From Candidatus Fermentibacter sp. (lineage in GTDB: Bacteria > Fermentibacterota > Fermentibacteria > Fermentibacterales > Fermentibacteraceae), in assembly GCA_030373045.1 (NCBI GenBank), contig JAUCPW010000009.1, forward strand, positions 26,093-90,092: 64,000 nucleotides of DNA, given 5' to 3'. The notes beneath the pieces were generated by a model. It was not told the DNA's origin. It searched no databases and saw nothing but the letters and a program-made list of their open reading frames with translations. A program made the translations under genes and the position numbers. Below, piece by piece: positions 40,946 to 50,087 of the stretch; the stretch's first letter is position 1, and every line of letters starts with the position of its first letter.

Positions 40946-43879
40946 TCAGAGGGCTGGCGCGGCCATCCCGCGGGCGTATGCAGCGGGGTCGGCCAGCATC
41001 CTCCCCAGAGTCTCCTCCGTGGCATCCGTCCTGGCGAGTGCCGCATAGCACAGGGCATTCTCGCCCAGGCGCGCGCACTCCCAGGCCAGGATCCCGGGGG
41101 ACGTCCTGACCGACTCGAGCGTGAACCACTCCCCCAGAGCCTCCGCGCCCGCCGGATCATCCGCGATCGAAGCGGCGAAGCCGGACAGGAGGGATTCCGC
41201 TCCGGGTTCCCCGAGCGCCGCCGAGTAGTACGCTCCGCACGCGTAGGCCGAACCGGCCTCCCCGGCGGCGAGGAAGGAGATCATCGCATCCAGGGCGTCG
41301 CTGACGCGTGCGGTGTCGCCAGCCTGCACTATCGTCGAGACGGCGCTGTTCTGGAGGTCGAACCTGTCCATGCGGTCCGTGGTTTCCAGATAGGCATCCA
41401 TCTCGGATCTCAGGAAGTCGGTCGTCGGATCGCCCGGGTTGGTCTCCTCGTAGCCCCTCAGAGCGTTCCACGCCCCTATGTGGTTCCCGAAGTGGAGGTC
41501 CACCTCCACCTGCAGCCAGACGTTGGCAGCCGTGCCGGGCTGGAGCGAGTCGACCACCCTCTCGAGCTGGCCCTCCCTGTCGTAGTCGATGGCCACCTGT
41601 CCGAGGAGGACGGCGGTCTGTGAGAGCCTGGAGTCCGAACGGGCAGAGGCGAAGCCGGCCAGGCGGTCCGCGGCCGAGAGGATGTACGCCGCGGCCGAAT
41701 CGCATCCCTGGACGCCGTCGACGAGCCTTGCCGCCAGAAGGGCGTGCGTGGGGAGGAACTGCATCCATTCCGAAGGCATGGCCACGAAGAGTGACTCGGC
41801 TCGTGCGAGGGCGATCCCGGCGCTGTCCGCCGAGCCCCCGTCGTAGTGCGCGTCCACGAGCCTGTGGTAGGCCAGCACGTAGTTCCTGGCAAGCAGCACG
41901 GCCTGGTCGTCCTTGAAGATGCCAGGATCGTCCAGACCCTCGAAACGGTACGAATCCATCAGGCGCCAGCTCCGGCCCACGTCCACCATGCCGGTGCCGG
42001 GTTCGTCACCGACCCTGAAGGCGATCCCCTCCATGATCAGGTAGGGTTCGACGTAGATCCTGCTGTCCTCGGCGACGGTTCCCGCAAGATAGACATCGCG
42101 CCCGTGGACGTCCCTCCGCGCCACCATCGACAGCATCACGAGGTCCTGCATCCCGATCGAGCCCTGGACACCGTAGGATTCGCTCGGCAGCGCGAGCGCG
42201 AAGTCGCCGCGCCGGATCGCCCATGGCCAGGCCTGCGGGAACACGGACCGGAGTATCCCGCTGTCGGTCTCCGAGAGGAGAGGCATGCCGTCGTTCGTGA
42301 CATGGAAGTAGTGCGGCCCCCAGATGAACACGGGGCGCATCGAGTCCACCAGGCCGAGATCCCCGAAGGGGATGAGCGCAGGGTCGCGGTCGAGGAGCTG
42401 GTAAAGGTACCAGTCCGTGTTCATCAGGCTGAGGTTGCTGACGATGACGTCCCTCCTCACCCCGAGGACGGACTGCGCGAACCAGAGGGGGAAGGTGTCG
42501 TTGTCGCCGTTGGTTATGAGAACGGCCCCCTCGGAGCACGATTCGAGGAGGTTGATGCCGTAGTCGCGCGCCACGACGTCCCGGGAGCGGTCGCACATGA
42601 AGTAGTTCCCCGCCAGGCTGGCGACGGGCAGGAGCATCACGGCCCATGCGGCTTCGTCCCTGCGCGTGGCCGTCCTGAGGAAGGCTCCCGCGCCGAATGC
42701 CGCGAAGACCGCGAAGAGGGCGAAGGAATCCGCGTAGAAGTAGTCCCTCTCGCGCACCTCTCCTGTGGAGGATGCGATCGGACCGGTCTTGAAGTTGAGG
42801 TAGAAGATGAAGAACACGCTTGCCATCAGGAAGATCGTACCGACATAGAGCAGGATGCGGCGGTTCCGCCGCCACAGGAGCACGCACCCCCAGAGGGCCG
42901 AGATCGTGACGGCGAACCTGATCGCGAAGAACAGCGGGGTGCCGGCGGCGCCCAGCATCCTGTCCCACGACTGCGGCAGGCCGGACTGCCATGAGAGGTA
43001 TCTGAAGTACTGGGCGATCTGCTCGGGCACCGGGCCCTTCCTGTCGAAGACGGAGACCTGGCCGTACTGCTCCCTGGCGAGCGCGGATCTGAAGGCGGGC
43101 CAGTTCGAGGGGTCGGTCTCGTTGATCTCGGGCCTCTGGACGGCCCTCAGGGGCATGTAGAGGTGCACGCTGAAGGCCAGGACCATCAGGCCCAGCGCCG
43201 TCGCCAGGAATCGAGGGCTCCTCCAGAGAGCCGACCTGCCCTTCGCGGCGGACAGGGCATAGATCACGGCGATGCCGGGCACGGCGATCAGGGCCGCCAG
43301 ATGCACCCCGACGGCCATGGTGAGGAGATAGAGGACGAGATAGAGCTGCCTGTCGGCCGGGCGCGACTCCTCCGTGCGTACGATCCAGATGTCGAAGACC
43401 CAGATGGCTGTCACCGCGATGCACTGGGAGATGGCGTAGGTCTCCATCGCGTTGTTGTTCTGCCATACCGTGAAGCTGAAACCGGCGAGCAGGGCCGCTG
43501 CCACGGACACCGGCCTGTAGAAGGAGGGCGAAAGCCCCATCCTGACGGACCAGCGCTGGGTGAGCCTGGCCAGGAGAGCCATCGAGACGGCTCCGGCGAT
43601 CACGCACATGAGGTTCGTCCTGGTGGCGATGTCAGGGATGAATCCGAACAGCAGCGTGAAGAACCTGCCCAGGAGAACGAAGAGCGGGACGCATGGCGGG
43701 TGCGGTATCCCGGCGATCCAGGAGCAGGCGATGTACTCGCCGCTGTCCCAGAAGCTGACGGTCCTGGCCATGGTCAGCAGATAGACCAGACCGACGATGA
43801 TCCCGGCAGCCGCAGCGAACCAGCGGTCGGTCGGAACCGTCCTGCACACGGGATCCGTGTGGCCTGCGCCCTGACTCAT
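40946..43879 (-). CDS. DUF2723 membrane protein (TMEM260-like, GT-C)
   Basis: A 977-residue protein. The first half has about ten hydrophobic segments and the DUF2723 opening: TVSFWDSGEYIACSWIAGIPHPPCVPLFVLLGR, here quoted only by its key FWDSGE and HPPCVP parts, with the acidic pair expected of a GT-C catalytic loop. The second half is a soluble domain including ITNGDNDTFPLWFAQ and later helical repeats. TMEM260, a human relative, is a protein O-mannosyltransferase, so transfer of a sugar from a lipid carrier to exported proteins is likely. ATG 43879 overlaps the xerC stop by ATGA. Confidence 0.85.
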   Translation of the reverse strand: MSQGAGHTDPVCRTVPTDRWFAAAAGIIVGLVYLLTMARTVSFWDSGEYIACSWIAGIPHPPCVPLFVLLGRFFTLLFGFIPDIATRTNLMCVIAGAVSMALLARLTQRWSVRMGLSPSFYRPVSVAAALLAGFSFTVWQNNNAMETYAISQCIAVTAIWVFDIWIVRTEESRPADRQLYLVLYLLTMAVGVHLAALIAVPGIAVIYALSAAKGRSALWRSPRFLATALGLMVLAFSVHLYMPLRAVQRPEINETDPSNWPAFRSALAREQYGQVSVFDRKGPVPEQIAQYFRYLSWQSGLPQSWDRMLGAAGTPLFFAIRFAVTISALWGCVLLWRRNRRILLYVGTIFLMASVFFIFYLNFKTGPIASSTGEVRERDYFYADSFALFAVFAAFGAGAFLRTATRRDEAAWAVMLLPVASLAGNYFMCDRSRDVVARDYGINLLESCSEGAVLITNGDNDTFPLWFAQSVLGVRRDVIVSNLSLMNTDWYLYQLLDRDPALIPFGDLGLVDSMRPVFIWGPHYFHVTNDGMPLLSETDSGILRSVFPQAWPWAIRRGDFALALPSESYGVQGSIGMQDLVMLSMVARRDVHGRDVYLAGTVAEDSRIYVEPYLIMEGIAFRVGDEPGTGMVDVGRSWRLMDSYRFEGLDDPGIFKDDQAVLLARNYVLAYHRLVDAHYDGGSADSAGIALARAESLFVAMPSEWMQFLPTHALLAARLVDGVQGCDSAAAYILSAADRLAGFASARSDSRLSQTAVLLGQVAIDYDREGQLERVVDSLQPGTAANVWLQVEVDLHFGNHIGAWNALRGYEETNPGDPTTDFLRSEMDAYLETTDRMDRFDLQNSAVSTIVQAGDTARVSDALDAMISFLAAGEAGSAYACGAYYSAALGEPGAESLLSGFAASIADDPAGAEALGEWFTLESVRTSPGILAWECARLGENALCYAALARTDATEETLGRMLADPAAYARGMAAPAL

Positions 43880-44784
43880 CCCTCGTCCTCTCCCCTGGGG
43901 TGCGCCCTTCTGTAGACTTCCCTGAGCCTGTCCCCGGTAAGGTGTGTGTATATCTGCGTCGTGGAGAGGCTGGCATGCCCCAGCATCTCCTGCACCGCCC
44001 TCAGGTCCGCCCCGTTGTCGAGAAGGTGGGTGGCGAAGCTGTGCCTGAACGTGTGAGGGGTCGCACCCAGTGTCCTGGATGCGCCGCAGAGCCCTTTGGC
44101 GACTATCCTCCTTATGTCCCTGGGATCGAGCCTCCTGCCGTTCCTGCTCACGAAGAGCCAGGGCGACCCGGGGTCCCTCCTGGTGAACGACGGTCTGACG
44201 GACAGCCAGGAAGATATGACTGCTACCGACATTTCCGCCACAGGCACGATCCTGTCCCTTCCCCCCTTGCCGGAGACGATCCGCAGCATGCAGCGCTCGA
44301 GGTCGAGATCCTCGAGCCTTGCGGCGGAAGCCTCCGAGACCCTTGCGCCCGAGCCGTACAGGAGCTCCACGACCGCCCTGTCCCTCATGCCCGTCGCCGT
44401 GGACGTGTCGTAGGACTCGAGTACGGACATCACTTCCGAGACACCCAGGAATCCCGGCAGTCTGCGCGGGGCCTTCGGCATCGGCAGTCTCGAAGCCTGC
44501 GAACCCTCCGACCCGCCGCTGAGTTCGAGCCAGCCCTCGAGGGCCCTGAGAGCGGAGATCTCCCGGGAAACCGACCTCGGGGAGAGCCCTCGCTCCGATT
44601 CGCCCCTCACGAACGCTCTGAGTGTATCCGAATCGAACCTCGGGGTTCCTTCGCAGAAGTCGAGGAACTTCCGGAGGTCCGAGATGTACGAGGATGCCGT
44701 CCGGGCGGACAGACCCCTGGCGCCGGTGAGCCAGGAGGAGAAGGCAGCTAGGAGTTCCCGGCCGGCTTCCGGCAGCTCGGACAC
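43876..44784 (-). CDS. Tyrosine recombinase XerC/XerD
   Basis: A 302-residue site-specific recombinase that resolves chromosome dimers in known members. The N-terminal SAM-like domain is at 1-100; the catalytic domain has GSGARVSEA (Arg), GKGGRDRIVP (Lys), HTFRHSFATHLLDNG (His, Arg) and LGHASLSTTQIYTH (His, Tyr). The protein is full length and not linked to a mobile element. GTG 44784 lies within the end of topA (37-base overlap) with AAGGGG upstream. XerC and XerD cannot be told apart by eye. Confidence 0.92.
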   Translation of the reverse strand: MSELPEAGRELLAAFSSWLTGARGLSARTASSYISDLRKFLDFCEGTPRFDSDTLRAFVRGESERGLSPRSVSREISALRALEGWLELSGGSEGSQASRLPMPKAPRRLPGFLGVSEVMSVLESYDTSTATGMRDRAVVELLYGSGARVSEASAARLEDLDLERCMLRIVSGKGGRDRIVPVAEMSVAVISSWLSVRPSFTRRDPGSPWLFVSRNGRRLDPRDIRRIVAKGLCGASRTLGATPHTFRHSFATHLLDNGADLRAVQEMLGHASLSTTQIYTHLTGDRLREVYRRAHPRGEDEG

Positions 44785-46934
44785 ATCAGCCCCTTCGCTG
44801 TCTCCTCGAGGTACGGGAAGCCGCATCTCTCGCACCTGCGAGCCACCGGCTTCCTCCACGAGGCGTGCCTGCACTCGGGGAAACGGCTGCAGGAATAGAA
44901 GATGCGCCCTTTCTTCGACCTGCGCTCGACCAGCTCGCCGCTGCATCCCTCCTCGGGGCAGGCCACTCCGGTGGGGGCCGGTTCGGTGTGACGGCATGCC
45001 GCCCCGGAACAGCCCAGGTACCTCCCGAACCTGCCGGTCCGGAACACGAGCGGGGAGCCGCATTCAGGGCACTTCCTCCCGCTGTCGACCGCCGTTTCGG
45101 CCGACTTCCTGAACCTGCACGAGGGATAGTCCGAGCACGAGAGGTAGCTGCCGAACCTGCCGGGCTTCAGGAGCAGAGGCGAACCGCACTGGGGGCACTT
45201 CTCGCCGGTCTGGCGCGAGAGCTCGCTCCGCACCCGCCCCAGGTTCTCGACAGCCGATTTCAGGGACTGCTCCAGGGGCTCCTGGAGCCGTGAGACCGCC
45301 TCTTCGTAGCTCGTGCCGCCGGAAGCGACGCTGTCGAGCATCTCCTCCATGGACGCCGTGAACGATGTCTCGAAGATTGCCGGGAAGAGGTCCACGAGGA
45401 GCCGCACCGTCGCGGTGCCGAGTTCGGTGGGCCTGAGCCTCTTCTCGCTGAGCACCACGTAGCTCCTCTTCCTGATGGTGTCTATGATGCTCACATAGGT
45501 CGACGGGCGGCCTATCCCGAGCTTCTTCATCTCGGCCACCAGCCCTGCCTCGGTGAACCTGGACGGAGGCTTCGTGAAGCACTGTTCGGCCGTCACTTCG
45601 AGGAGTTCGGCCCGGCCTTCGGCGAGGGAGCCGGGCATCGGCGACTCTATCGATGCCTGGCCGGGGTCTATCGTGAGGAAACCTCTCGATCTCAGCGCTT
45701 CTCCCGTAGCCCGGAACTCGTAGACGCCTCCCGTGAACGTCACCACTGTGCGGTCGACAATGGCGTCGGAGGCCTGCGAGGCTGTGAAACGCCTCCAGAT
45801 CAGGCCGTAGAGCCTGAGATGCTGGTCCGGGATCCTGCCCTTGAGCATCTCAGGGGTCCTGGCGGGATCGGTGGGTCTTATGGCCTCGTGCGCGTCCTGG
45901 GAGCCGGACGAACTCCTGAACCTCCTCGGCGAGGGAGGGAGCATGCCGGGACCGAAGGCGGCCTCCAGGAATTCCCTGGCGGCCTGCTGCGCCTCCGGGG
46001 CTATCCTGACCGAATCGGTCCTCATGTACGTGATCAGGCCCGAGTGCTCTCCACCGATGTCCATGCCCTCGTACAGCTCCTGGGCCAGGGACATGGTCCT
46101 GGAGGGAGAGAGTCCGAGCGTGCTGGATGCACTTTGCTGGAGGGTGCTCGTGATGAACGGAGGGAGCGGCCTGAGAGTGGCCTCCCTGCGTTCGATCGAG
46201 GAGAGCATCCACGATTCGGCCCTGATCCCCGGGAGGAGCAGGTCGACCTCCTCCCTGGATCCGGGCGCGTGCCTGTCGCCGTCGGCCCGCTTTCCCGCGA
46301 TCCGGACGAGCGTGGTGGAGACCTCCTCCCCTCCCTGTCCGAAGCGCGCCTTCACGGGCCAGTACTCCACGGGGACGAAGGAGGAGATCTGATCCTCCCT
46401 CTCCTGTACGAGTCTGAGCGCGACGGACTGGACCCTGCCTGCGCTGAGCCCCGAGCTTATCGCCCGCCAGAGATAGGGGCTGATCCTGTATCCCACCAGG
46501 CGGTCCATCACGCGCCTGGCCTGCTGGGCATCGACGAGGTCCATGTCGATCTCGCCGGCCTTCTTCAGGGAACCCAGCACGGCGTCCTTCGTTATCTCGT
46601 TGAACTTCAGCCTCTTGAACTTCACGCCATCCCTCTTCAGCAGCTCGGAGAGGTGCCAGCAGATGGCTTCGCCCTCCCTGTCGGGGTCGGCTGCGAGATA
46701 GATGGTGTCGTACTTCTTCGCGATCCTTCTGAGGTCATCGATCGTCGACCTCTTCTCCGGCAGGATCGTGTACTGGGGCTTGAAGCCGGAGTCAGTGGAA
46801 ACACCCAGGCGCTGCCTGGGCAGGTCGCGGACATGGCCCATGGAGGCGACGATCTCGAAGTCACCGCCCAGGTATCCCCTGAGCGTCCGGGCCTTGGCGG
46901 GAGATTCAATTATGACGAGGCTTCTTGCGCTCAT
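44748..46934 (-). CDS. topA: DNA topoisomerase I
   Basis: Type IA topoisomerase that relaxes negative supercoils, 728 residues. The Toprim domain (SLVIIESPAKARTL, AADPDREGEAICWHL) is at 1-115, the active Tyr 303 is in GLITYMRTDS. The C-terminus carries three complete zinc ribbon units (CPQCGSPLLL...CSDYPSC, CPECGSPLVF...C, CPEEGCSGEL...CSRFPEC) and a fourth short one, CERCGFP...CPSC. ATG 46934 begins MSARSLVIIES; the frame is open upstream but only through the next gene. Confidence 0.96.
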   Translation of the reverse strand: MSARSLVIIESPAKARTLRGYLGGDFEIVASMGHVRDLPRQRLGVSTDSGFKPQYTILPEKRSTIDDLRRIAKKYDTIYLAADPDREGEAICWHLSELLKRDGVKFKRLKFNEITKDAVLGSLKKAGEIDMDLVDAQQARRVMDRLVGYRISPYLWRAISSGLSAGRVQSVALRLVQEREDQISSFVPVEYWPVKARFGQGGEEVSTTLVRIAGKRADGDRHAPGSREEVDLLLPGIRAESWMLSSIERREATLRPLPPFITSTLQQSASSTLGLSPSRTMSLAQELYEGMDIGGEHSGLITYMRTDSVRIAPEAQQAAREFLEAAFGPGMLPPSPRRFRSSSGSQDAHEAIRPTDPARTPEMLKGRIPDQHLRLYGLIWRRFTASQASDAIVDRTVVTFTGGVYEFRATGEALRSRGFLTIDPGQASIESPMPGSLAEGRAELLEVTAEQCFTKPPSRFTEAGLVAEMKKLGIGRPSTYVSIIDTIRKRSYVVLSEKRLRPTELGTATVRLLVDLFPAIFETSFTASMEEMLDSVASGGTSYEEAVSRLQEPLEQSLKSAVENLGRVRSELSRQTGEKCPQCGSPLLLKPGRFGSYLSCSDYPSCRFRKSAETAVDSGRKCPECGSPLVFRTGRFGRYLGCSGAACRHTEPAPTGVACPEEGCSGELVERRSKKGRIFYSCSRFPECRHASWRKPVARRCERCGFPYLEETAKGLMCPSCRKPAGNS

Positions 46935-46981
46935 CTCGGTTCCGTCACTGTCTGTTCGACGGCGGGGTGCGGGTTGGCGGC

Positions 46982-48343
46982 TCAGTAGCGGGCCATCCAG
47001 TCCTGCAGGGGACCCGAGAGGATGTTCCAGACCTCCTGGTTCGTGGTCCCGGCGCAGTTCTGGAAGTCGACGGGGCCCATGCAGGCCGACACCGTCGGGA
47101 AGCTCGCCCTGACGAAGGACACCGTCCTCACCGGGTAGTACTCGCTTTCGCTGTAATAGAAGACGAGCTCGTCGACGGGGCCCTCGCCCAGCCATGCCGT
47201 CAGCGCCCTCAGGAGCGCGTACCTGTAGGTGTCCTCGACCGGGTGCAGGATTGTCACCGCGGCGACGACCGTGCTGTCGGGCATCCTGAAGACCGCGAAC
47301 CTGTCCACGGTGACCGGGATCGAAGCTGCGATCCTGGCCAGGTCGCCTTCGAGCATCTCCCCCGCTTCGGCCATGACATCGATCCCGGACGGCGCCTGGG
47401 TCTCGAGGGGCACGGCCGGAGCGTCTGTTATGGAGTCGACTCCCGGGGGGAGCGGAAGGCCGGACAGGGATGACAGGATGTCTTCGTCGCCGGGATTGTC
47501 CGGACCCTGGATGGCCGTCGAATCGGGCGGCAGGGTCAGCGTGTCGGCAGGCATGGTGTCGAGAGGCGCCACTTCGGTGGAATCGGCCGGTTCCGCATCC
47601 GGGGGGACGGCGTGGAACAGCCCGAGCGGGTCGAGGAGATAGAAGGCCGCGAGCAGCCCCAGCACGGCCACTCCAGCCGCTACGTACGCGATGTTCCTGG
47701 ATCCGCCCCTGCCCGACGACGCCGGTGCCGTCTGCATGGTCTGGTCGGAGCCGTGCCTGGACTGGGGTCTGGACGAGGTCGTGCGCGCGAGGGGCGCATC
47801 CACCACCTTGCCGTCCGCGGCGCATTTCTGGCAGACATGGGCGATCCTGTCGAAGCAGTCGCGGCATGTCAGCTCGGCGCAGGAGCGGCATGGCGCCAGC
47901 TTCTCCCCTCCCGTGGGGGTCCTGCCGCAGACGTGGCAGCGCTCGATGGACAGGACCTCCTCGCTGGCGGAGGTGACCGAAAGCTTCTCCTCGTGCTTGA
48001 CGGGGGCGGGAGGGGTGTGTGAAGCCGATTCATCCAGCTCCCCGAAATCCTCTTCCTCCTCCGGGACCCGGGGCGGTTCCTGGGGAGCCTCCTCCTGCTG
48101 GTCCTCGACGGTCTCCATCCTCGGGAGCAGGTCGACGAAGGGATACAGCCTGTTCTGTATGACCCTGGCCCGGCCCATCGGCACGGCCTCCAGCAGGACG
48201 AGCGGGGCCTTGTCGACGGAAGCCCTGGCTTCCTCGCGGGTCATGTGCAGCTCGGACACGAGGAGTTCCAGGACGCGCTGCTTCTCCTCCTCCCTGCCGA
48301 GCCGGACGAGGAGGAGATCGACGAGAGCTTCTGAGAGGTCCAT
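46982..48343 (-). CDS. Zinc-finger membrane protein with L7/L12-like N-terminus
   Basis: A 453-residue protein of unknown function. Residues 1-75 (MTREEARASVDKAPLVLLEA) look like the C-terminal fold of ribosomal protein L7/L12. An acidic linker follows, then a B-box-like zinc finger at 136-174 with CHVCG, CRSC, CRDC and CQKC. A TM segment at about 216-236 (NIAYVAAGVAVLGLLAAFYLL, quoted by its start only in effect: VAAGVAVLGLLAAF) leads to a Pro/Asp-rich stalk and an extracytoplasmic domain ending NILSGPLQDWMARY. ATG 48343 has GGGGA upstream. It lies 85 bases after the second mglA, hinting at a link to MglA signalling. Confidence 0.65.
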   Translation of the reverse strand: MDLSEALVDLLLVRLGREEEKQRVLELLVSELHMTREEARASVDKAPLVLLEAVPMGRARVIQNRLYPFVDLLPRMETVEDQQEEAPQEPPRVPEEEEDFGELDESASHTPPAPVKHEEKLSVTSASEEVLSIERCHVCGRTPTGGEKLAPCRSCAELTCRDCFDRIAHVCQKCAADGKVVDAPLARTTSSRPQSRHGSDQTMQTAPASSGRGGSRNIAYVAAGVAVLGLLAAFYLLDPLGLFHAVPPDAEPADSTEVAPLDTMPADTLTLPPDSTAIQGPDNPGDEDILSSLSGLPLPPGVDSITDAPAVPLETQAPSGIDVMAEAGEMLEGDLARIAASIPVTVDRFAVFRMPDSTVVAAVTILHPVEDTYRYALLRALTAWLGEGPVDELVFYYSESEYYPVRTVSFVRASFPTVSACMGPVDFQNCAGTTNQEVWNILSGPLQDWMARY

Positions 48344-48428
48344 CAGACCATCCCCCTGTCTTCTTCGTATCCGCGGTGCGGACTGACGGAATGCTCCTGG
48401 CCCGGATAAGGCACAGCAGGGTCGTTCG

Positions 48429-49031
48429 TCATGCCGTTCCCTCGTCGGCCTCGAACTGCCGGTGAAGCCTGGTGATGACCATGCGGCTCACCTTGCGCAG
48501 GGTCTCGAAGACACCGATGCCCTTCGAGGCCACGGCTTCGACGACGGGTATCCGGCTCAGCCCGAGAGTCTCGCTGATCTCCTCCACCGAGGCTATGTCG
48601 GGCAGGTCGCGCTTGTTGCACTGTAGGACCAGGCTGACGCCCTTCCTCTTCTGGTTCTTGAGATTGTCCCTGAGATCCCTGAGGGAGGCGATGTTGGCCT
48701 CCATCCTGTCCCTCTGGGAGTCGGCGACGAATACGATGCCGTCAACGCCCTGGAGGATCAGCCTCCTGCTGTCGGAGTACATGGCCTGCCCCGGGACGCT
48801 GTAGAGATGGAGCCTGATCTTGAAACCGTTGATCGTTCCGGTATCGAGGGGGAGGAAGTCGAAGAACAGGGTCCTCTCGTTGCCGGCGGCGAGGGAGATG
48901 AGCTTGCCCCTGTTGTCGGCGGGAACCTCTCCGTGGATGACCTTGACGTTCGTCGTCTTGCCGGAGAGCCCCGGACCGCAGTAGACGATCTTGCAGTCGA
49001 TCTCGCGGGCGCTGTAGCTGACGGTCGCCAA
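48429..49031 (-). CDS. MglA-type small GTPase (second)
   Basis: A 200-residue MglA paralogue with GPGLSGKTT at 19-27, ERTLFFDFLP, LYSVPGQ and NKRDLP. It is closer to the Myxococcus-type MglA than the copy at 40256 in keeping the VADSQRDRMEAN and SASLRDL-like helix, though this is a visual impression. TTG 49031 with GGGGGAG upstream is the start; it lies 3 bases after the tatA stop. A long C-terminal helix ends the protein. Two MglA paralogues within 8 kb suggest distinct polarity or motility roles. Confidence 0.9.
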   Translation of the reverse strand: MATVSYSAREIDCKIVYCGPGLSGKTTNVKVIHGEVPADNRGKLISLAAGNERTLFFDFLPLDTGTINGFKIRLHLYSVPGQAMYSDSRRLILQGVDGIVFVADSQRDRMEANIASLRDLRDNLKNQKRKGVSLVLQCNKRDLPDIASVEEISETLGLSRIPVVEAVASKGIGVFETLRKVSRMVITRLHRQFEADEGTA

Positions 49032-49034
49032 GCG

Positions 49035-49223
49035 TCACTCCCCCCCGGGCTGCCCGGAGCCGCGATGGCTCTGGTTGTCGTCCATGCCGTCACGGATGCC
49101 CTTCTTGAACTCCCTCAGGGCCTGGCCGAGGGATCTGGCGATGTCGGGTATCCGCTTCGCCCCGAAGAGCAGGAGCAGAGCCACGACTATCAGGCCTATC
49201 TCCAGGGGCGAAGGACGGAACAT
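49035..49223 (-). CDS. tatA: Sec-independent protein translocase TatA/E
   Basis: A 62-residue single-span protein: MFRPSPLEIGLIVVALLLLFG is the TM helix, followed by the hinge FGAKRIPDIARSLGQALREFKKG amphipathic helix, the TatA hallmark (FG and the K-P/A-x-x-A-R-S-LG run). ATG 49223 follows GGAGG by 5 nt; GTG 49229 is less likely. The Tat pathway is consistent with the Tat-like signal on the phosphohydrolase at 7806. Confidence 0.88.
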   Translation of the reverse strand: MFRPSPLEIGLIVVALLLLFGAKRIPDIARSLGQALREFKKGIRDGMDDNQSHRGSGQPGGE

Positions 49224-49241
49224 ACCCACCTCCAGGCGGGG

Positions 49242-49514
49242 TCAGAACCACCTGTAGAGGACACCTACCAGTATCAGCCCGAGGAAGCTCATCAGGTTGA
49301 CCCTGAAGGCTATCTCCTCGAGAGCGAATCTCATCACCACGAGGTCGAGCCGGAATGGTCCGAGCGAGAACTCGAGCGAGCCGGCGAAGAAGGATCTGAG
49401 CGTGGTCGCCGTGTCAGGGAGGATCAGGGCCATGCCCTCGCCGAATGCCGTACCCGCCATCATCCCCAGCAGGGACATCGCTATCCAGAACCCGGGTGGT
49501 CTCTTGTTGAGCAA
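49242..49514 (-). CDS. DUF4321-like small membrane protein
   Basis: A 90-residue protein with two hydrophobic ends, WIAMSLLGMMAGTAFGEG and NLMSFLGLILVGVLYRWF, and a middle with LGPFRLDLVVMRFALEEIAF. The layout matches the DUF4321 family of small membrane proteins often near tat or cell-wall genes. TTG 49514 has GGAGG 4 nt upstream. Function unknown. Confidence 0.65.
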   Translation of the reverse strand: MLNKRPPGFWIAMSLLGMMAGTAFGEGMALILPDTATTLRSFFAGSLEFSLGPFRLDLVVMRFALEEIAFRVNLMSFLGLILVGVLYRWF

Positions 49515-49538
49515 TTCGCCTCCGACGACAGCCCGAAT

Positions 49539-50087
49539 CTATCCTTGGCCCGGTTCCCGAACAAGCCCGCCCTGCAGGCGCGCCATCACACCCGACCTCA
49601 TCAGGGATGCCGAGGCGATGCCGACTATCGCACCGGAAAACACGGCCCACGCTGCGGCCGGCGGCAGGAGCGCCCGCACGGGAAGGCCCGGGAGTATGGC
49701 GCATGCGGCTATGAGCTGGGCGGCCATGCCGGCCGCGCTCCCTGCCACCGAGAGGGCGGTGATGGACAGGCGCCCGGGCACCAGCCGGGAGCATGACCCC
49801 ATCATCAACGCCGACGAAAGAGCGCTGCTCATGGACAGGACGAACGAGGGAGTCGCCAGGGTGCCCGTCGCCAGCGCCACGGCAAGGCACCTGGTGGCGT
49901 TCACCCTCAAGGCTCCCCGCGTTCCCAAGGTGATCGCCGCCAGGACGCCCGCGATGTTCGCGAATCCCGGCTTGAGGAACGGGAGCGGTCTGGGGAGCAG
50001 GCTCTCGGCGAAACCCAGCGCCGTCCCCGCGATGACCAGCAGGAGGACGGACGGCCTTCCCGCGCCTCCCTCAGATCCCTGCGGCAT
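49539..50087 (-). CDS. Gx transporter family membrane protein (Hpre_diP_synt_I)
   Basis: A 182-residue integral membrane protein with about six helices. LKPGFANIAGVLAAITLGTRGA and SFVLSMSSALSSALMM fit the family annotated as heptaprenyl diphosphate synthase component I or Gx transporter, thought to move a small substrate. It overlaps the downstream GT4 gene end by 17 bases. The substrate is unknown. Confidence 0.78.
   Translation of the reverse strand: MPQGSEGGAGRPSVLLLVIAGTALGFAESLLPRPLPFLKPGFANIAGVLAAITLGTRGALRVNATRCLAVALATGTLATPSFVLSMSSALSSALMMGSCSRLVPGRLSITALSVAGSAAGMAAQLIAACAILPGLPVRALLPPAAAWAVFSGAIVGIASASLMRSGVMARLQGGLVREPGQG

Noticed and set aside
46935..47891. N-terminal extension of topA
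   Set aside because: Overlaps the zinc-finger protein gene; the Toprim domain starts at ATG 46934.
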